Assembly: GCA_036844615.1 (NCBI GenBank)
Contig: DAIUFK010000004.1
Span: forward strand, 17,441 to 81,440
DNA: 64,000 nucleotides
Source: Palsa-872 sp036844615
GTDB lineage: Bacteria; Chloroflexota; Dormibacteria; Dormibacterales; Dormibacteraceae
Direction of reading: 5' to 3'
A program made the position numbers and the translations under genes. Position 1 is the first letter of the stretch, and the number at the start of each line of letters is the position of its first letter. Shown here piece by piece: positions 51,460-60,099 of the stretch. The notes under the pieces are model-generated. The model was not told where the DNA came from. It saw nothing but the letters and a program-made list of their open reading frames with translations, and ran no database searches.

Positions 51460-51826
51460 GGGTCATCGTGACGTTGCCGTTCAGCGTGGCACCGTCTTCG
51501 ACAGTGAGCCGGCCCACCTTGACCTCGCCGTTCAGACGACCCGAGCCACCGAGCGTAAGTCGCTTTCGCGCCGTGACGTTGCCGTTGACCTGGCCCCTCA
51601 CGCTGACGTTCGACCCTTCGATCGAGGCCTGGACGTTGGCGCTTGAGTCCACCAGGATGTCGCCGCTTGCCTTGAGCTCACCTTCGACCGTGCCGGCGAT
51701 CTTCAGGTCGCCATGGATGTCGAGGCGCCCGTGCAGGCTGTCGCGGGGACCTAGGGTGACGACGTTGGTTCCACCGTTCTGTGCGCTCCCGGCCGAGTGG
51801 GCCGCGGACTTCTCAGCTTGGGCCAT
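51446..51826 (-). CDS. Bactofilin / polymer-forming cytoskeletal protein
   Basis: The 126-residue protein has a flexible N-terminus followed by a short-repeat beta-helix: DSLHGRLDIHGDLKIAGTVE, then VQASIEGSNVSVRGQVNG and GRLNGEVKVGRLTVEDGA, with small hydrophobic residues spaced every five to six positions. This fits the bactofilin domain (DUF583), which polymerises without nucleotide and positions cell-wall or division proteins. It is encoded upstream of, and overlapping, the disulfide reductase. The ATG has gtagaggaggccc just upstream, a good Shine-Dalgarno. Confidence 0.85.
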   Translation of the reverse strand: MAQAEKSAAHSAGSAQNGGTNVVTLGPRDSLHGRLDIHGDLKIAGTVEGELKASGDILVDSSANVQASIEGSNVSVRGQVNGNVTARKRLTLGGSGRLNGEVKVGRLTVEDGATLNGNVTMTPEKS

Positions 51827-52018
51827 ATGGGCCTCCTCTACAGGGTTTGATGACGCTTCCCTACGTCTTACTCAACTCCGCCCCGCTGGTGCTCTTGCGG
51901 TTCCACTTTTTTGCACAACGGGAGAGCGCTGAATTTGGACGAGCTAGCATCGTAACAGGGTGCGCTTGAACTCAGAGTCAGGGAGCGCTGTAGCGCGCGG
52001 GAGTTGCACACCGCATTG

Positions 52019-52858
52019 ATGGACCCGGATGCGTCTGATGAGATGACCGACCATCTGGTCGATTTCTTCGATCAGATCGCTTCTGTTTATGACACCTGGG
52101 CGGGCGGACAGCACGGGCGGGTGGCGGCAAGGTTGGTCGAGCTGGCGGCGCCAAAAAAGGGAGAGCACGTTCTCGACGTGGCTACGGGAACGGGGCTCGT
52201 CGCTCATCTGGTCGCCACCCACGTGGCTCCGGGCTCCGTGATTGGCATCGACCTCTCCGACAGGATGCTCTCGATCGCGCGTGCGAAGCAGGTCAAGAAC
52301 GCGCAGTTCGTAGGGATGGCGGCCGAGCGCCTGGTGTTCCGGCCCGAAACGTTCGACCTGGTGACGATGGGGGAGGCGCTCGCCTATCTGTCGGATCCCA
52401 CCGAAGCCCTGGCGGAGGCGAATCGGGTCCTGCGCCAAGGCGGCAGGATCGCTGTTTCGTGCCAGCGGCGGAGCCTCAGCACCCGCGCGCAGGACCTCTT
52501 CTTCCAGGGGCTTGCGCCGTTGGCCCGGCGGCACTACCTGAGCCTGCCCCGCTACAGCTCGGAGCGAGCGCACTTTGGCGAGCCCGCCGTGTTGCCACAG
52601 CTTCTTGGTGCGGCAGGCTTCGACGTCACCAGGCTCACCGAGATGGTTACAGGGGGCCGGACGCAGAACGCGCGGGAGTGGACCGACCTGATGGCAGGGG
52701 CCGGCCCTCTCCCTTACACGTTGATCAGGGCGCTGGGACCTCGTTACAGGACCGAGCTGGAGGCCGAGGTGGAGTCAGCGATGGACAGCCTTGGCGATCC
52801 TGACGACGCTTTTCGCTACCACCACTCATATGTGATCGTCGTCGCTACCAAGCGCTGA
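52019..52858 (+). CDS. Class I SAM-dependent methyltransferase
   Basis: The 279-residue protein has the SAM motifs HVLDVATGTGLVAHLVA (motif I), IGIDLSDRMLSIARAK and DLVTMGEALAYLSDP, followed by a C-terminal domain of unknown target specificity. It resembles UbiE/Methyltransf_11 enzymes that act on lipids or small molecules. The ATG at 52019 is preferred to a TTG at 52004. Its last 33 bases overlap the end of the convergent MFS gene. The roughly 190 bp upstream hold a pyrimidine-rich stretch with ttttttgcac and no sure promoter. Confidence 0.83.
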   Translation: MDPDASDEMTDHLVDFFDQIASVYDTWAGGQHGRVAARLVELAAPKKGEHVLDVATGTGLVAHLVATHVAPGSVIGIDLSDRMLSIARAKQVKNAQFVGMAAERLVFRPETFDLVTMGEALAYLSDPTEALAEANRVLRQGGRIAVSCQRRSLSTRAQDLFFQGLAPLARRHYLSLPRYSSERAHFGEPAVLPQLLGAAGFDVTRLTEMVTGGRTQNAREWTDLMAGAGPLPYTLIRALGPRYRTELEAEVESAMDSLGDPDDAFRYHHSYVIVVATKR

Positions 52859-54373
52859 ACCACCCGGAGGGCGGCCCAGGGTCACGATGACGACTGCTGC
52901 GGCCAGCACGCACAGGACGGCCGCGATCGTGAAGATCTCCCGGTATTCCTGGAGGAAAGCAGCCGCGACCAGTCGTGCCAGGTGGTCGACTCGCGCGCGT
53001 ACGTCGGGGTCGGTCAGGAGCGGCGTGCCTAGGATCTGACGGAAGCGGAACAGCCCGAACGCGGTGAGCGCCGATAGCCCGATGAGCATTCCCATCACGC
53101 GCGCGAGGACGACAAGGCTGGAGGCGAGTCCGTGATTTTGAGCTCGCGTCATGTCCAGCACTGCCGCGGTCAGCGGCGCGATGACGATCCCAAAACCAAG
53201 GCCGCAGGCGCCAAGCGCGATGTCGGCAGGCCGGATGGGGCCGATGCGCAGCGCCAGCTCGCCGGCCTGCCAGCCCGACATCTGAAGAAATGCCCCAGCC
53301 GAGCAGAGCATGCCAAGGAACGCGGTGGGGCGACCGCCGATGCGGCCGGCGAGCAGGCCACCGAGGACAGCGCCAACCGGGACGCCGAGCAGGAACTGGG
53401 TGAGCAAGACGCCTGACGCGAGCTGGTCGAGGTTGAAGACCAGCCTGCCAAGTATCGGCACATCGACGAGAGCGACCATGAGGGCCGCCCCGATCAGCAG
53501 GTTCGCCGCGCAGACTCCGATGAATCGCCGGCTGCGAAGAAGCGCGCGGGGGATGAGGGGCTCGAGGCTGCGGACCTGGCGCCGGGCGTAGACGGCCAGG
53601 GCGAGGAGGCTGAGGATTCCCAGCGGGATCACAAGCCCATTGGTGGCGCGCTGCGTGGGGTCGTCGGGGTAGAGGGCCAGCACCAGCAGGCCGAGACCGA
53701 GACCGAGGAGCGAAGCTGATCGCCAGTCGACCGCGGATTCTCGCGCGGATTCTTGCTCAGACTCTTGCCGAATCGGAGCTTTCCTCATATCTCGGCTTGC
53801 GATCAACAGGCCAACGCCGCAGATGGCGGCGAGTGGCAGGTTCAGCCAGAACACGAAGCGCCAACCGCCAAGCGATGACGCCGCCGCAGCGAGGGTCGCG
53901 CCGTAAAGCGGCCCAAACACGCTCCCGGCCTCCTGCAATCCGGAGACTGCGCCGAGCGCGAAGGTGCGTCCGCCATTGCCGTACAGGTCCGCTGCCAGGG
54001 CAAGTGAGAGCGGCACGAGCCCTCCTCCGCCGAGGCCTTGCAGTACGCGCCCTGTCACGAGCCACGGCATGCCGGGTACGTTCAGCAGCCCCGCAGTGGC
54101 GGTGACTGCGGAGCCGGCTCCGAAAACAACAATGCAGAGCGCGTACACGGGAGCGCGCCCGCGCACATCGGAGTAGGCGCCGAGGAGCGGCATCGCGATG
54201 ACGTAGCCACAGAGAAAGCCGGTCACTATCGGTGTCGCCTGCTCGAAGCGGTCGATGGTGAGGCCGACGTCCGAGATCATCGCCGGCAGCAAAGTCACGA
54301 CGAGGTATGCGTCGAGGGCTGCGACAAAGAGTCCGGCCCCCGCCAAGCCCAAGAGGAGGGCTCTCGGCGTCAC
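52826..54373 (-). CDS. MFS drug/lipid exporter (P55-like by context)
   Basis: The 515-residue membrane protein has about 14 hydrophobic helices. The N-terminal half has FVAALDAYLVVTLLPAM, an acidic helix 1 as in 14-TM exporters, and GAYSDVRGRAPVY for the loop motif; GRVLQGLGGGGLVPLSLALA is motif C of exporters. The GTG start lies seven bases after the stop of the lipoprotein gene. In mycobacteria the lipoprotein LprG and the 14-TM transporter P55 (Rv1411c-Rv1410c) are co-transcribed and export triacylglycerides. The same gene order here supports a similar pair. Confidence 0.85.
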   Translation of the reverse strand: MTPRALLLGLAGAGLFVAALDAYLVVTLLPAMISDVGLTIDRFEQATPIVTGFLCGYVIAMPLLGAYSDVRGRAPVYALCIVVFGAGSAVTATAGLLNVPGMPWLVTGRVLQGLGGGGLVPLSLALAADLYGNGGRTFALGAVSGLQEAGSVFGPLYGATLAAAASSLGGWRFVFWLNLPLAAICGVGLLIASRDMRKAPIRQESEQESARESAVDWRSASLLGLGLGLLVLALYPDDPTQRATNGLVIPLGILSLLALAVYARRQVRSLEPLIPRALLRSRRFIGVCAANLLIGAALMVALVDVPILGRLVFNLDQLASGVLLTQFLLGVPVGAVLGGLLAGRIGGRPTAFLGMLCSAGAFLQMSGWQAGELALRIGPIRPADIALGACGLGFGIVIAPLTAAVLDMTRAQNHGLASSLVVLARVMGMLIGLSALTAFGLFRFRQILGTPLLTDPDVRARVDHLARLVAAAFLQEYREIFTIAAVLCVLAAAVVIVTLGRPPGGSALGSDDDHI

Positions 54374-54380
54374 GCCGCGG

Positions 54381-55082
54381 TTAAGGCGTGGGCGAGGCGA
54401 TGACGGCCGGCGCGTTGAACGCGCTCATATCGACCTCGACGGTGCTGGTCGCGCTGTTGTCCCCGAAAGGCCCTTCCAGGACCGCTTTGCGAATCAGGTG
54501 GTCGGACCCGCCTACCCAGAGCGTCGCCGCAACATCGCCCGCTGATTGCAGCTGCGGGAGCAATCCCGCGATCTGCAAAGGGGAGTACGTCACAGCGATC
54601 TTGTGCGAGTCGACGTCCCCCACCTTCTCCACTGCGATGTATTTCGGGTTCTGCCCGTCCGGAATGAGCGCTGGGAGGCCGGTCCTGAGGTCGAAAAGCT
54701 TGGCCACGTCAGGGATGGCTTCAGCGTTTCTGCCTGTGACCTCGGTGAATCCCGACAACGGCGGGCGGAGGTACACATGGCCCCCGGTGATGACCACTTC
54801 GAGACCGATGAGGAGGTCCTGGTAGCGGACCGTGTAGACAGTGTCGCTGTCGTTGGGGAGGCGAACGGTCGCCTTGGCTCCTACCAGCACATAGCCCTGG
54901 AACGAGATCGCGCCCTTGGTGAACTTGAGGGTCGCTGTGACCGTCTTGAGACTGGCCATCGCGGCGCCGCCCTCGCGGAGTGCCTTCGAGGCGTCCTCCG
55001 GCTGCAGCCCGCCGCACGCTTGGCCGGTCAGCAAGGCCAGCGCCATTGCAGCAAGCGCTGCGGCCCTGATTCTGCTTAGCAC
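54381..55082 (-). CDS. LprG/LppX-like lipid-carrier lipoprotein
   Basis: The 233-residue protein has an N-terminal hydrophobic signal (AAALAAMALALLTGQACGG). The cysteine after QA is a weak lipobox, since position -3 is Gly, not Leu. The mature part has LKTVTATLKFTKGAISFQGYV and later VDSHKIAVTYSPLQIAGLL, consistent with the half-barrel LppX_LprAFG fold that holds a lipid in a hydrophobic cavity. It precedes an MFS exporter as in mycobacterial LprG-P55. The GTG at 55082 is preferred to GTG 55106 because a GATACT box lies six bases before it and the signal peptide starts there. Confidence 0.78.
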   Translation of the reverse strand: MLSRIRAAALAAMALALLTGQACGGLQPEDASKALREGGAAMASLKTVTATLKFTKGAISFQGYVLVGAKATVRLPNDSDTVYTVRYQDLLIGLEVVITGGHVYLRPPLSGFTEVTGRNAEAIPDVAKLFDLRTGLPALIPDGQNPKYIAVEKVGDVDSHKIAVTYSPLQIAGLLPQLQSAGDVAATLWVGGSDHLIRKAVLEGPFGDNSATSTVEVDMSAFNAPAVIASPTP

Positions 55083-55088
55083 TTCACA

Positions 55089-55094
55089 AGTATC
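55089..55094 (-). promoter_or_regulatory. -10 box of a probably leaderless lipoprotein transcript
   Basis: On the minus strand GATACT ends six bases before GTG 55082 (tgtgaa between). Confidence 0.5.
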
Positions 55095-55125
55095 AGCCCC
55101 GCTCACAGCCGGTTTGTGACACCGG

Positions 55126-56382
55126 TCAGGCTCGGCGATCCTCTCCCGCGCGCACGATCAGGCGGATCGGCCGGTCGTAGAAGAGGTAGTCCCAAGCCCA
55201 GTTGACGAGCACGACCACCCGGCTGCGGAAGCTGATCACGTTGACGAGGTGCACACCAAGCCACATCAGCCAGCCGAGGAACCCTGAAAGGTGGATACGT
55301 CCAAGCTGGGCGACCGCGGAGTTACGGCCGATGGTGGCCATGATGCCCGGATCCTTGTAGCGAAAGGCCGTCGCACCGCCGTTCCTGACGAGCTCGCCAA
55401 GCGTCGCCGCAACGTGCCTGCCCTGCTGCATCGCCACAGGTATGAGCATTGGCAAAGGCGCGCCGCCCTCGGCAGGCCCCGCCAGGTCGCCGATGACGAA
55501 AACACTCGGATGCCCGAGCACCTGAAGAGTCGGGCCGACCTCAATGCGCGCTTGCCTTCCGAGCTGCACCCCGATCGCGCCTCCGATGTCAGAAGCTCTC
55601 ACCCCCGCTGTCCACACGATGGTGCCGGCGGCTATCTCTTCGCCGCTCGCCAGCCGGATCGAGCTCGCGGTCACCGCCTCAACCTTGGCTCCGAACTTCA
55701 CCTCCACGCCCTTCTTCTCCAGCGCCTTGCGCGCCGATTCGCGCAGTGCAGGCGTGAACGCGGCAAGCACGGAGTCCGCTGCCTCGAGGAGCAGGACGCG
55801 CACCTCGGAGAGGTCCAGGTCGCGGTAGTCCTTGCGCAGCACGAGGTGGATGAGCTCCGAGAGCGAGCCGGCAAGCTCGACCCCCGTCGGGCCGCCACCG
55901 ACCACTGCGAAGGTGAGCATCGCCCTGCGCTGCTCGCGATCGGCAGTCCATCGAGAGGATTCGAACTGCGACAGGACGCGGTTGCGAAGAGCAAGCCCGT
56001 CGTCAAGGTCCTTCAACCCGAAGGCGTGTCGGGCCAGCGACTCGTTTCCGAAATATTCGCTCCGGCTTCCCGTGGCCAGGACCAGGTAGTCGTAAGGGAC
56101 CGCTCCGCGGTCAGTCAGTAGGAGCCGCTGGTCGAGGTCCGCGCCAGTGACATCGGCCTGCCGGAAATCCACATTGCGGAGTGGGCGAATCAGCTCCCGG
56201 ACCGGGCGGGCGACCTCGCCAGGGTCGAGCAGCGCTGAGGCAACCTGGTAGAGCAGCGGTGTGAAAAGGTGGTAGTTGCGACGATCGATCAGCAGGACGT
56301 CGACCGCCGCATGCCTCAGGCCGCGAGCGCAGGTGAGACCGCCGAAGCCGGCTCCGGCGATGACGACGCGCGGTCGAATCAC
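55126..56382 (-). CDS. ndh: Type II NADH:quinone oxidoreductase
   Basis: The 418-residue flavoprotein oxidises NADH and reduces a quinone without pumping protons. It has the FAD motif VVIAGAGFGGLTCARGL (about 6-22), the NADH motif TFAVVGGGPTGVELAGSL, VIGDLAG for the FAD ribose loop and NYHLFTPLLYQVASA, a family signature. A C-terminal hydrophobic/amphipathic end (GWLMWLGVHLVNVISF) should anchor it to the membrane. Its GTG overlaps the ligD-polymerase stop (GTGA), so the respiratory gene and a DNA-repair gene are co-translated, an unusual pairing. Confidence 0.92.
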   Translation of the reverse strand: MIRPRVVIAGAGFGGLTCARGLRHAAVDVLLIDRRNYHLFTPLLYQVASALLDPGEVARPVRELIRPLRNVDFRQADVTGADLDQRLLLTDRGAVPYDYLVLATGSRSEYFGNESLARHAFGLKDLDDGLALRNRVLSQFESSRWTADREQRRAMLTFAVVGGGPTGVELAGSLSELIHLVLRKDYRDLDLSEVRVLLLEAADSVLAAFTPALRESARKALEKKGVEVKFGAKVEAVTASSIRLASGEEIAAGTIVWTAGVRASDIGGAIGVQLGRQARIEVGPTLQVLGHPSVFVIGDLAGPAEGGAPLPMLIPVAMQQGRHVAATLGELVRNGGATAFRYKDPGIMATIGRNSAVAQLGRIHLSGFLGWLMWLGVHLVNVISFRSRVVVLVNWAWDYLFYDRPIRLIVRAGEDRRA

Positions 56383-57386
56383 TTCTCCGGTGGCTTGCGG
56401 AACCGTCCAGAACCCCCGCGCCGGCGGTTGGCCATCTTTTCGAGAGCAGCGCCGCCGCCGGTCGCTTCGAGCAGCGACTTGGGCAATTTCTGCTTCTTCT
56501 TGATCACAGGCTCAAACAAGTCGCCCTGCTTGGCGACGCGAGCGAGCACCTGCTCTGAGTCGAACACGAGCAGGCTGGGGTCGCCTGCTTTGTGGCACTT
56601 CTCTACCTCCGCCCACGAGACGGGAGTGGACACTGTGGGGCGCTGCCGCGCGCGCAAGGAGTAGACGTTGACAGTCGTCTTGTACTCGTCGTTCTGGCTC
56701 CAGTCGATCAGCACGCGGCCCGTCCGAAGCTCCTTGAGCTGCTTGTGCACCACAAGGTCAGGGTGGCGTTCTTCAAAAAGCTGCGCCAGCCCCTTCGAGA
56801 CCACCTTCGTCTCTACATACGTGACCTTCGTGTTGAGTGGCACGTAAAGCTGCAGCCCTTTCGAGCCTGAAGTTTTGGCGCAGCACTCCAGGCCGTGCTC
56901 GGCGAACAGGTCGCGCAGCATGAGGCCCACCCTGCAGCACTCGACGATGGTTGCCGGCGGCCCCGGGTCGAGGTCGAACACCATCGTGCGTGGTTCTGGA
57001 AGGTTGCCGGCCAACGAGAGTGACGTGTGGAACTCGAGGGTGGCAAGGTTGCCCAGCCACACGAGGGTAGGTACGTCCTGGCACAGGCAGTAATACATGT
57101 CGCGGTTGTTGCCCCCGCTCCACACCGTCGCCGTCTCCACCCACGGCGGCCTGTGCTTTGGGCAGTTCTTCTCGTAGAAGAACTCGGAGTCGACGCCGTT
57201 CGGATACCTCTTGAGCGTCAGGGGATGGTCGCGCGTGTGCGGGAGGATCGCTGGCGCGATGCGAGTGTAGTAGTCGATGACCTGCGCCTTGGTGAATCCG
57301 ACCTCCGGGTAGAGGATCTTTTCGAGGTTGGTGAGCTTGAGAACGCGGTTCTCGATCTTGACCTCGACCGCTGTCTCCTTAGCCAC
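56379..57386 (-). CDS. LigD polymerase domain protein (separate polypeptide)
   Basis: The 335-residue protein is the primase-polymerase (PolDom) part of bacterial NHEJ ligase D. It has HTRDHPLTLKRYPNG, FEFHTSLS-like EFHTSLSLAGNL, the catalytic MVFDLDPGPPA (D-x-D) and TSGSKGLQLYVPL, then RVLIDWSQNDEYKTTVNVYS. It adds nucleotides at broken DNA ends. The GTG at 57386 overlaps the end of the ligase gene and precedes VEVKIENRVLKLTNLEK. In many bacteria the polymerase, ligase and phosphoesterase form one LigD chain; here the polymerase is its own gene. No Ku gene is in the window. Confidence 0.9.
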   Translation of the reverse strand: MAKETAVEVKIENRVLKLTNLEKILYPEVGFTKAQVIDYYTRIAPAILPHTRDHPLTLKRYPNGVDSEFFYEKNCPKHRPPWVETATVWSGGNNRDMYYCLCQDVPTLVWLGNLATLEFHTSLSLAGNLPEPRTMVFDLDPGPPATIVECCRVGLMLRDLFAEHGLECCAKTSGSKGLQLYVPLNTKVTYVETKVVSKGLAQLFEERHPDLVVHKQLKELRTGRVLIDWSQNDEYKTTVNVYSLRARQRPTVSTPVSWAEVEKCHKAGDPSLLVFDSEQVLARVAKQGDLFEPVIKKKQKLPKSLLEATGGGAALEKMANRRRGGSGRFRKPPEK

Positions 57387-58809
57387 CTTCGCGCACCACC
57401 TTCCGCGCAGGCTTGTCGGTGCGCAGCCCCTTGAAGGCCGGCGCACGCAGGTTGCCCGAGCGGGTCCATTCCACGAACTCGAACTCTGCCACGAGTTTGG
57501 GCTTGACGTAATGGGCGGCCCGCGGCGGCGAACCGACGTCGAATGGGCTCTTTACTTGCGCGACAGGTTTCATCAGGGCTGCAAGCTTCTCGAGCATCGT
57601 GTCGGTGAAGCCTGTTCCAACCTTGCCCGCGTACACCAGCTTGCCCTTGTCGTAGTAGCCGACGAGCAGGGCGCCGGGATATCCGCGTCGCTTGCCTTCT
57701 CCCTCAAGCCATCCACCGATCACCAGCTCCTGCCGGTTGTGATTCTTGACCTTCACCCACACTCCGCTGCGCCGGCCTGGCTCGTAGTGGGAGTCGAGCT
57801 TTTTGGCCATCACTCCCTCGAGGCCAGCCTTCGCGCTTGCCTCGAGCATCGCCTGCCCGCCGCCTTCCTCAAATGGCGGCGTCTGCCATGAATCACCCGA
57901 CAGCTTGAGCTGAGCAAGCGAGTGGCGGCGCTCGATGTACTGCTCCGTGAGCAGCGAATGGCCGTCCTTCCACAGAAGGTCGAACACCATGTAGGTGACA
58001 GGCACCACCTTCATCTTCCGGCGCACCTCCGACTCCGACGTGAGTCCCATGCGCTGCTGGATCTCTTCGAAGCTCGGCCTTCCCTTCTCGTCGAGGGCGA
58101 CTATCTCGCCGTCGAGGATCACCTCGCGCGAGCCGATCGCCCTCCCCAGCGCGTGGATCTCGGGGTAGCGCGGCGTGATGTTCTCGCCGCTGCGACTCAT
58201 CAGTCGCACGGTGCCGCCCTCCACATATGCGAGCGCGCGGATGCCATCCCACTTGAACTCAAATCCCCACGCCGAATCAGGCGACGGGACGGTGGTGCCG
58301 AGCTTGGCCATCATCGGCTCGATCTTCTCTGGCATCGGAGTCCGCCCCGGATCCTGTGGCGGGTCCATCCGGTGGATCATCCAGTCCTCGCCCCGGGTCC
58401 TGAACAGCACGTATCGACCCTGCACCCGCTTCCCGTGAAGGACGACCATCACCTCGCGGTCTGACCATTTCTCGGTGTCATAGGTGCCCGAATCCCAGAT
58501 CGAGACCGAGCCCGCTCCGTAGTTGCCCGCAGGGATGTCGCCGGCAAAGTCGATGTAGCTGACGGGATGGTCCTCGACGTGGACCGCCAGGTGGTTCTTC
58601 TTCGGATCCGGCGGAACGCCTTTCGGCACCGCCCATGAGACCAACACGCCGTCACGCTCCAGCCGGAAGTCCCAGTGCAGACGGCGCGCGTGGTGCTCCT
58701 GGACGACAAACCGCGGCGCCTTGGCCCCCTTGCGAGGGACCTTGGCGTCGGGTTCAGGCGTCTTCTTGAAGTCGCGTTTGGCGTCGTACTCGGCGAGCTT
58801 TTTCGCCAC
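57379..58809 (-). CDS. ATP-dependent DNA ligase with N-terminal 3'-phosphoesterase (LigD PE-LIG)
   Basis: The 476-residue protein starts with a 3'-phosphoesterase domain (RFVVQEHHARRLHWDFRLE, about 33-51, with the metal histidines; AGNYGAGSVSIWDSGTY) and continues with an ATP ligase domain: the adenylated lysine in FEFKWDGIRALAY (about 189-201), RSGENITPRYPE, VILDGEIVALDE and EGVMAKKLDSHYEPGRRSGVWVK-type motifs. An OB fold closes it. With the next gene (polymerase) it rebuilds a complete LigD. A TAACCT box six bases before the GTG suggests a leaderless transcript. Confidence 0.92.
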   Translation of the reverse strand: MAKKLAEYDAKRDFKKTPEPDAKVPRKGAKAPRFVVQEHHARRLHWDFRLERDGVLVSWAVPKGVPPDPKKNHLAVHVEDHPVSYIDFAGDIPAGNYGAGSVSIWDSGTYDTEKWSDREVMVVLHGKRVQGRYVLFRTRGEDWMIHRMDPPQDPGRTPMPEKIEPMMAKLGTTVPSPDSAWGFEFKWDGIRALAYVEGGTVRLMSRSGENITPRYPEIHALGRAIGSREVILDGEIVALDEKGRPSFEEIQQRMGLTSESEVRRKMKVVPVTYMVFDLLWKDGHSLLTEQYIERRHSLAQLKLSGDSWQTPPFEEGGGQAMLEASAKAGLEGVMAKKLDSHYEPGRRSGVWVKVKNHNRQELVIGGWLEGEGKRRGYPGALLVGYYDKGKLVYAGKVGTGFTDTMLEKLAALMKPVAQVKSPFDVGSPPRAAHYVKPKLVAEFEFVEWTRSGNLRAPAFKGLRTDKPARKVVREGG

Positions 58810-58815
58810 CGCTCA

Positions 58816-58821
58816 AGGTTA
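58816..58821 (-). promoter_or_regulatory. -10 box of a probably leaderless ligD-type transcript
   Basis: On the minus strand TAACCT is followed by tgagcg and the GTG at 58809. It stands divergent to a TAGACT box at 58855-58860 for the plus-strand flavoprotein. Confidence 0.6.
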
Positions 58822-58867
58822 GGCCACGACGTTGGGAGGGCGAAGGCCGGCCCTTAGACTGCCTGAC

Positions 58868-58888
58868 ATGCGGCGACGCCTCGAATGA
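58868..58888 (+). CDS. Six-codon upstream ORF coupled to the flavoprotein gene
   Basis: ATG 58868 begins MRRRLE and ends with TGA 58886-58888, which overlaps the ATG of the next gene (ATGA, 58885-58888). A TAGACT box (58855-58860) ends seven bases before this first ATG, so the uORF would be the leaderless start and the flavoprotein would be translated by reinitiation. Three consecutive Arg codons (CGG CGA CGC) could slow ribosomes. The peptide is inferred only from this arrangement. Confidence 0.4.
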   Translation: MRRRLE

Positions 58889-60099
58889 GCGAGAGCACGG
58901 AGGTAGCGATCGTCGGGGCCGGGCAGGCGGGCCTCAGCGTCAGCTGGTTCCTCAAGCAGGCCGGCGTCGATCACGTTGTGCTCGACGCAGGGCGTAGCGC
59001 TGAGACCTGGCGGTCTCGTCGGTGGGACTCGTTCTGCCTCGTCACGCCGAACTGGTCGATCCAGCTTCCGGGCGGCGAGTACAGCGGGCCGGACCCAGAC
59101 GGCTTCATGCCTCTGGCGGACCTCCTCGAATACTTCGAGTCATGGGCGAAATCGTTTCAGGCGCCCGTCCGCGAGATGTGCACGGTGTCCCAGGTTGCTG
59201 GGGCGCCGGAGGGCGGGTTCCTCCTGTCTGTTCCGGGCGGTGAGATGCGGGCGCGGCAGGTGGTGATCGCGAGTGGCGCGTTCCAGCGAGCTCACCGGCC
59301 CGCCGGCGCCGAAGCCATTCCCCGCAGCGTCGAGCAGCTCCTGGCCGAGGAGTACAGCAACCCGGCGGCTCTGGCCCCTGGAGCCGTGGTGGTGGTCGGC
59401 AGCGGTCAGACCGGCTGCCAGCTGGCCGAGGAGCTGCACCAGGCTGGGCGCAAGGTTTTCCTTGCGTGCGGTCGCTCCTGGTGGGTGCCCCGCCGCCTGG
59501 CGGGCGGCGACGTCGTCTGGTGGATGGCCGAGAGCGGGTTCATGGACAAGACGCCTGACATGCTGCCGTCGCCTGCGGCGCGCCTGTTCGGCAACCCTCA
59601 GGCCACAGGTCACGATGGAGGCTACGACCTGCATTTCCGCACGCTGCACGCAGCAGGGGTCGAGCTGCTGGGCAGGTTCGCCGGCGCTGATGAGTCGGCC
59701 CTCTACTTCGCTGACGACCTCGCCGCCAGCGTCGACTTCGGAGACACGAGGTGGGCCGACTTTCGGAAGCACATCGACGCGTGGTGCCTCGCGCAGGGCA
59801 TCGAAACCCCCGCGTACGAGACGCCGGCTCCGATGCGACTGAAAACCCGCTCGCAGCTGGACGTGGATACCGAAGGCATCACCACGATCATCTGGACCGC
59901 CGGCTATCGCCCCGACTACGGCTGGGTGAAGTTCCCTGTCTTCGACGACATGGGCTTGCCCATCCAGGCCGACGGACGCACGTCGGTGCGGGGCCTTTAC
60001 TTCTCAGGCGTGCAGTGGCTGCGCAAGAGCAAGTCGTCGATCCTCTACGGCATCGGCGAGGATGCCGGGGTCATCGCGCGGCAGATCGTGAGCTCTTAA
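58885..60099 (+). CDS. FAD-dependent monooxygenase-like flavoprotein (MSMEG_0569/CzcO type)
   Basis: The 404-residue protein has two dinucleotide motifs: VAIVGAGQAGLSVSWFLK (about 7-24) for FAD and VVVVGSGQTGCQLAEELHQ (about 168-186) for NADPH, with the flavin-monooxygenase pattern ATG-like WTAGYRPDY near residue 335. LDAGRSAETWRSRRWDSFCL resembles the family containing MSMEG_0569 and CzcO. The product would hydroxylate or oxidise a small molecule; the substrate is unknown. It starts at an ATG coupled to a six-codon uORF. Its stop lies inside the CTTAACA element of the next operon. Confidence 0.85.
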   Translation: MSESTEVAIVGAGQAGLSVSWFLKQAGVDHVVLDAGRSAETWRSRRWDSFCLVTPNWSIQLPGGEYSGPDPDGFMPLADLLEYFESWAKSFQAPVREMCTVSQVAGAPEGGFLLSVPGGEMRARQVVIASGAFQRAHRPAGAEAIPRSVEQLLAEEYSNPAALAPGAVVVVGSGQTGCQLAEELHQAGRKVFLACGRSWWVPRRLAGGDVVWWMAESGFMDKTPDMLPSPAARLFGNPQATGHDGGYDLHFRTLHAAGVELLGRFAGADESALYFADDLAASVDFGDTRWADFRKHIDAWCLAQGIETPAYETPAPMRLKTRSQLDVDTEGITTIIWTAGYRPDYGWVKFPVFDDMGLPIQADGRTSVRGLYFSGVQWLRKSKSSILYGIGEDAGVIARQIVSS

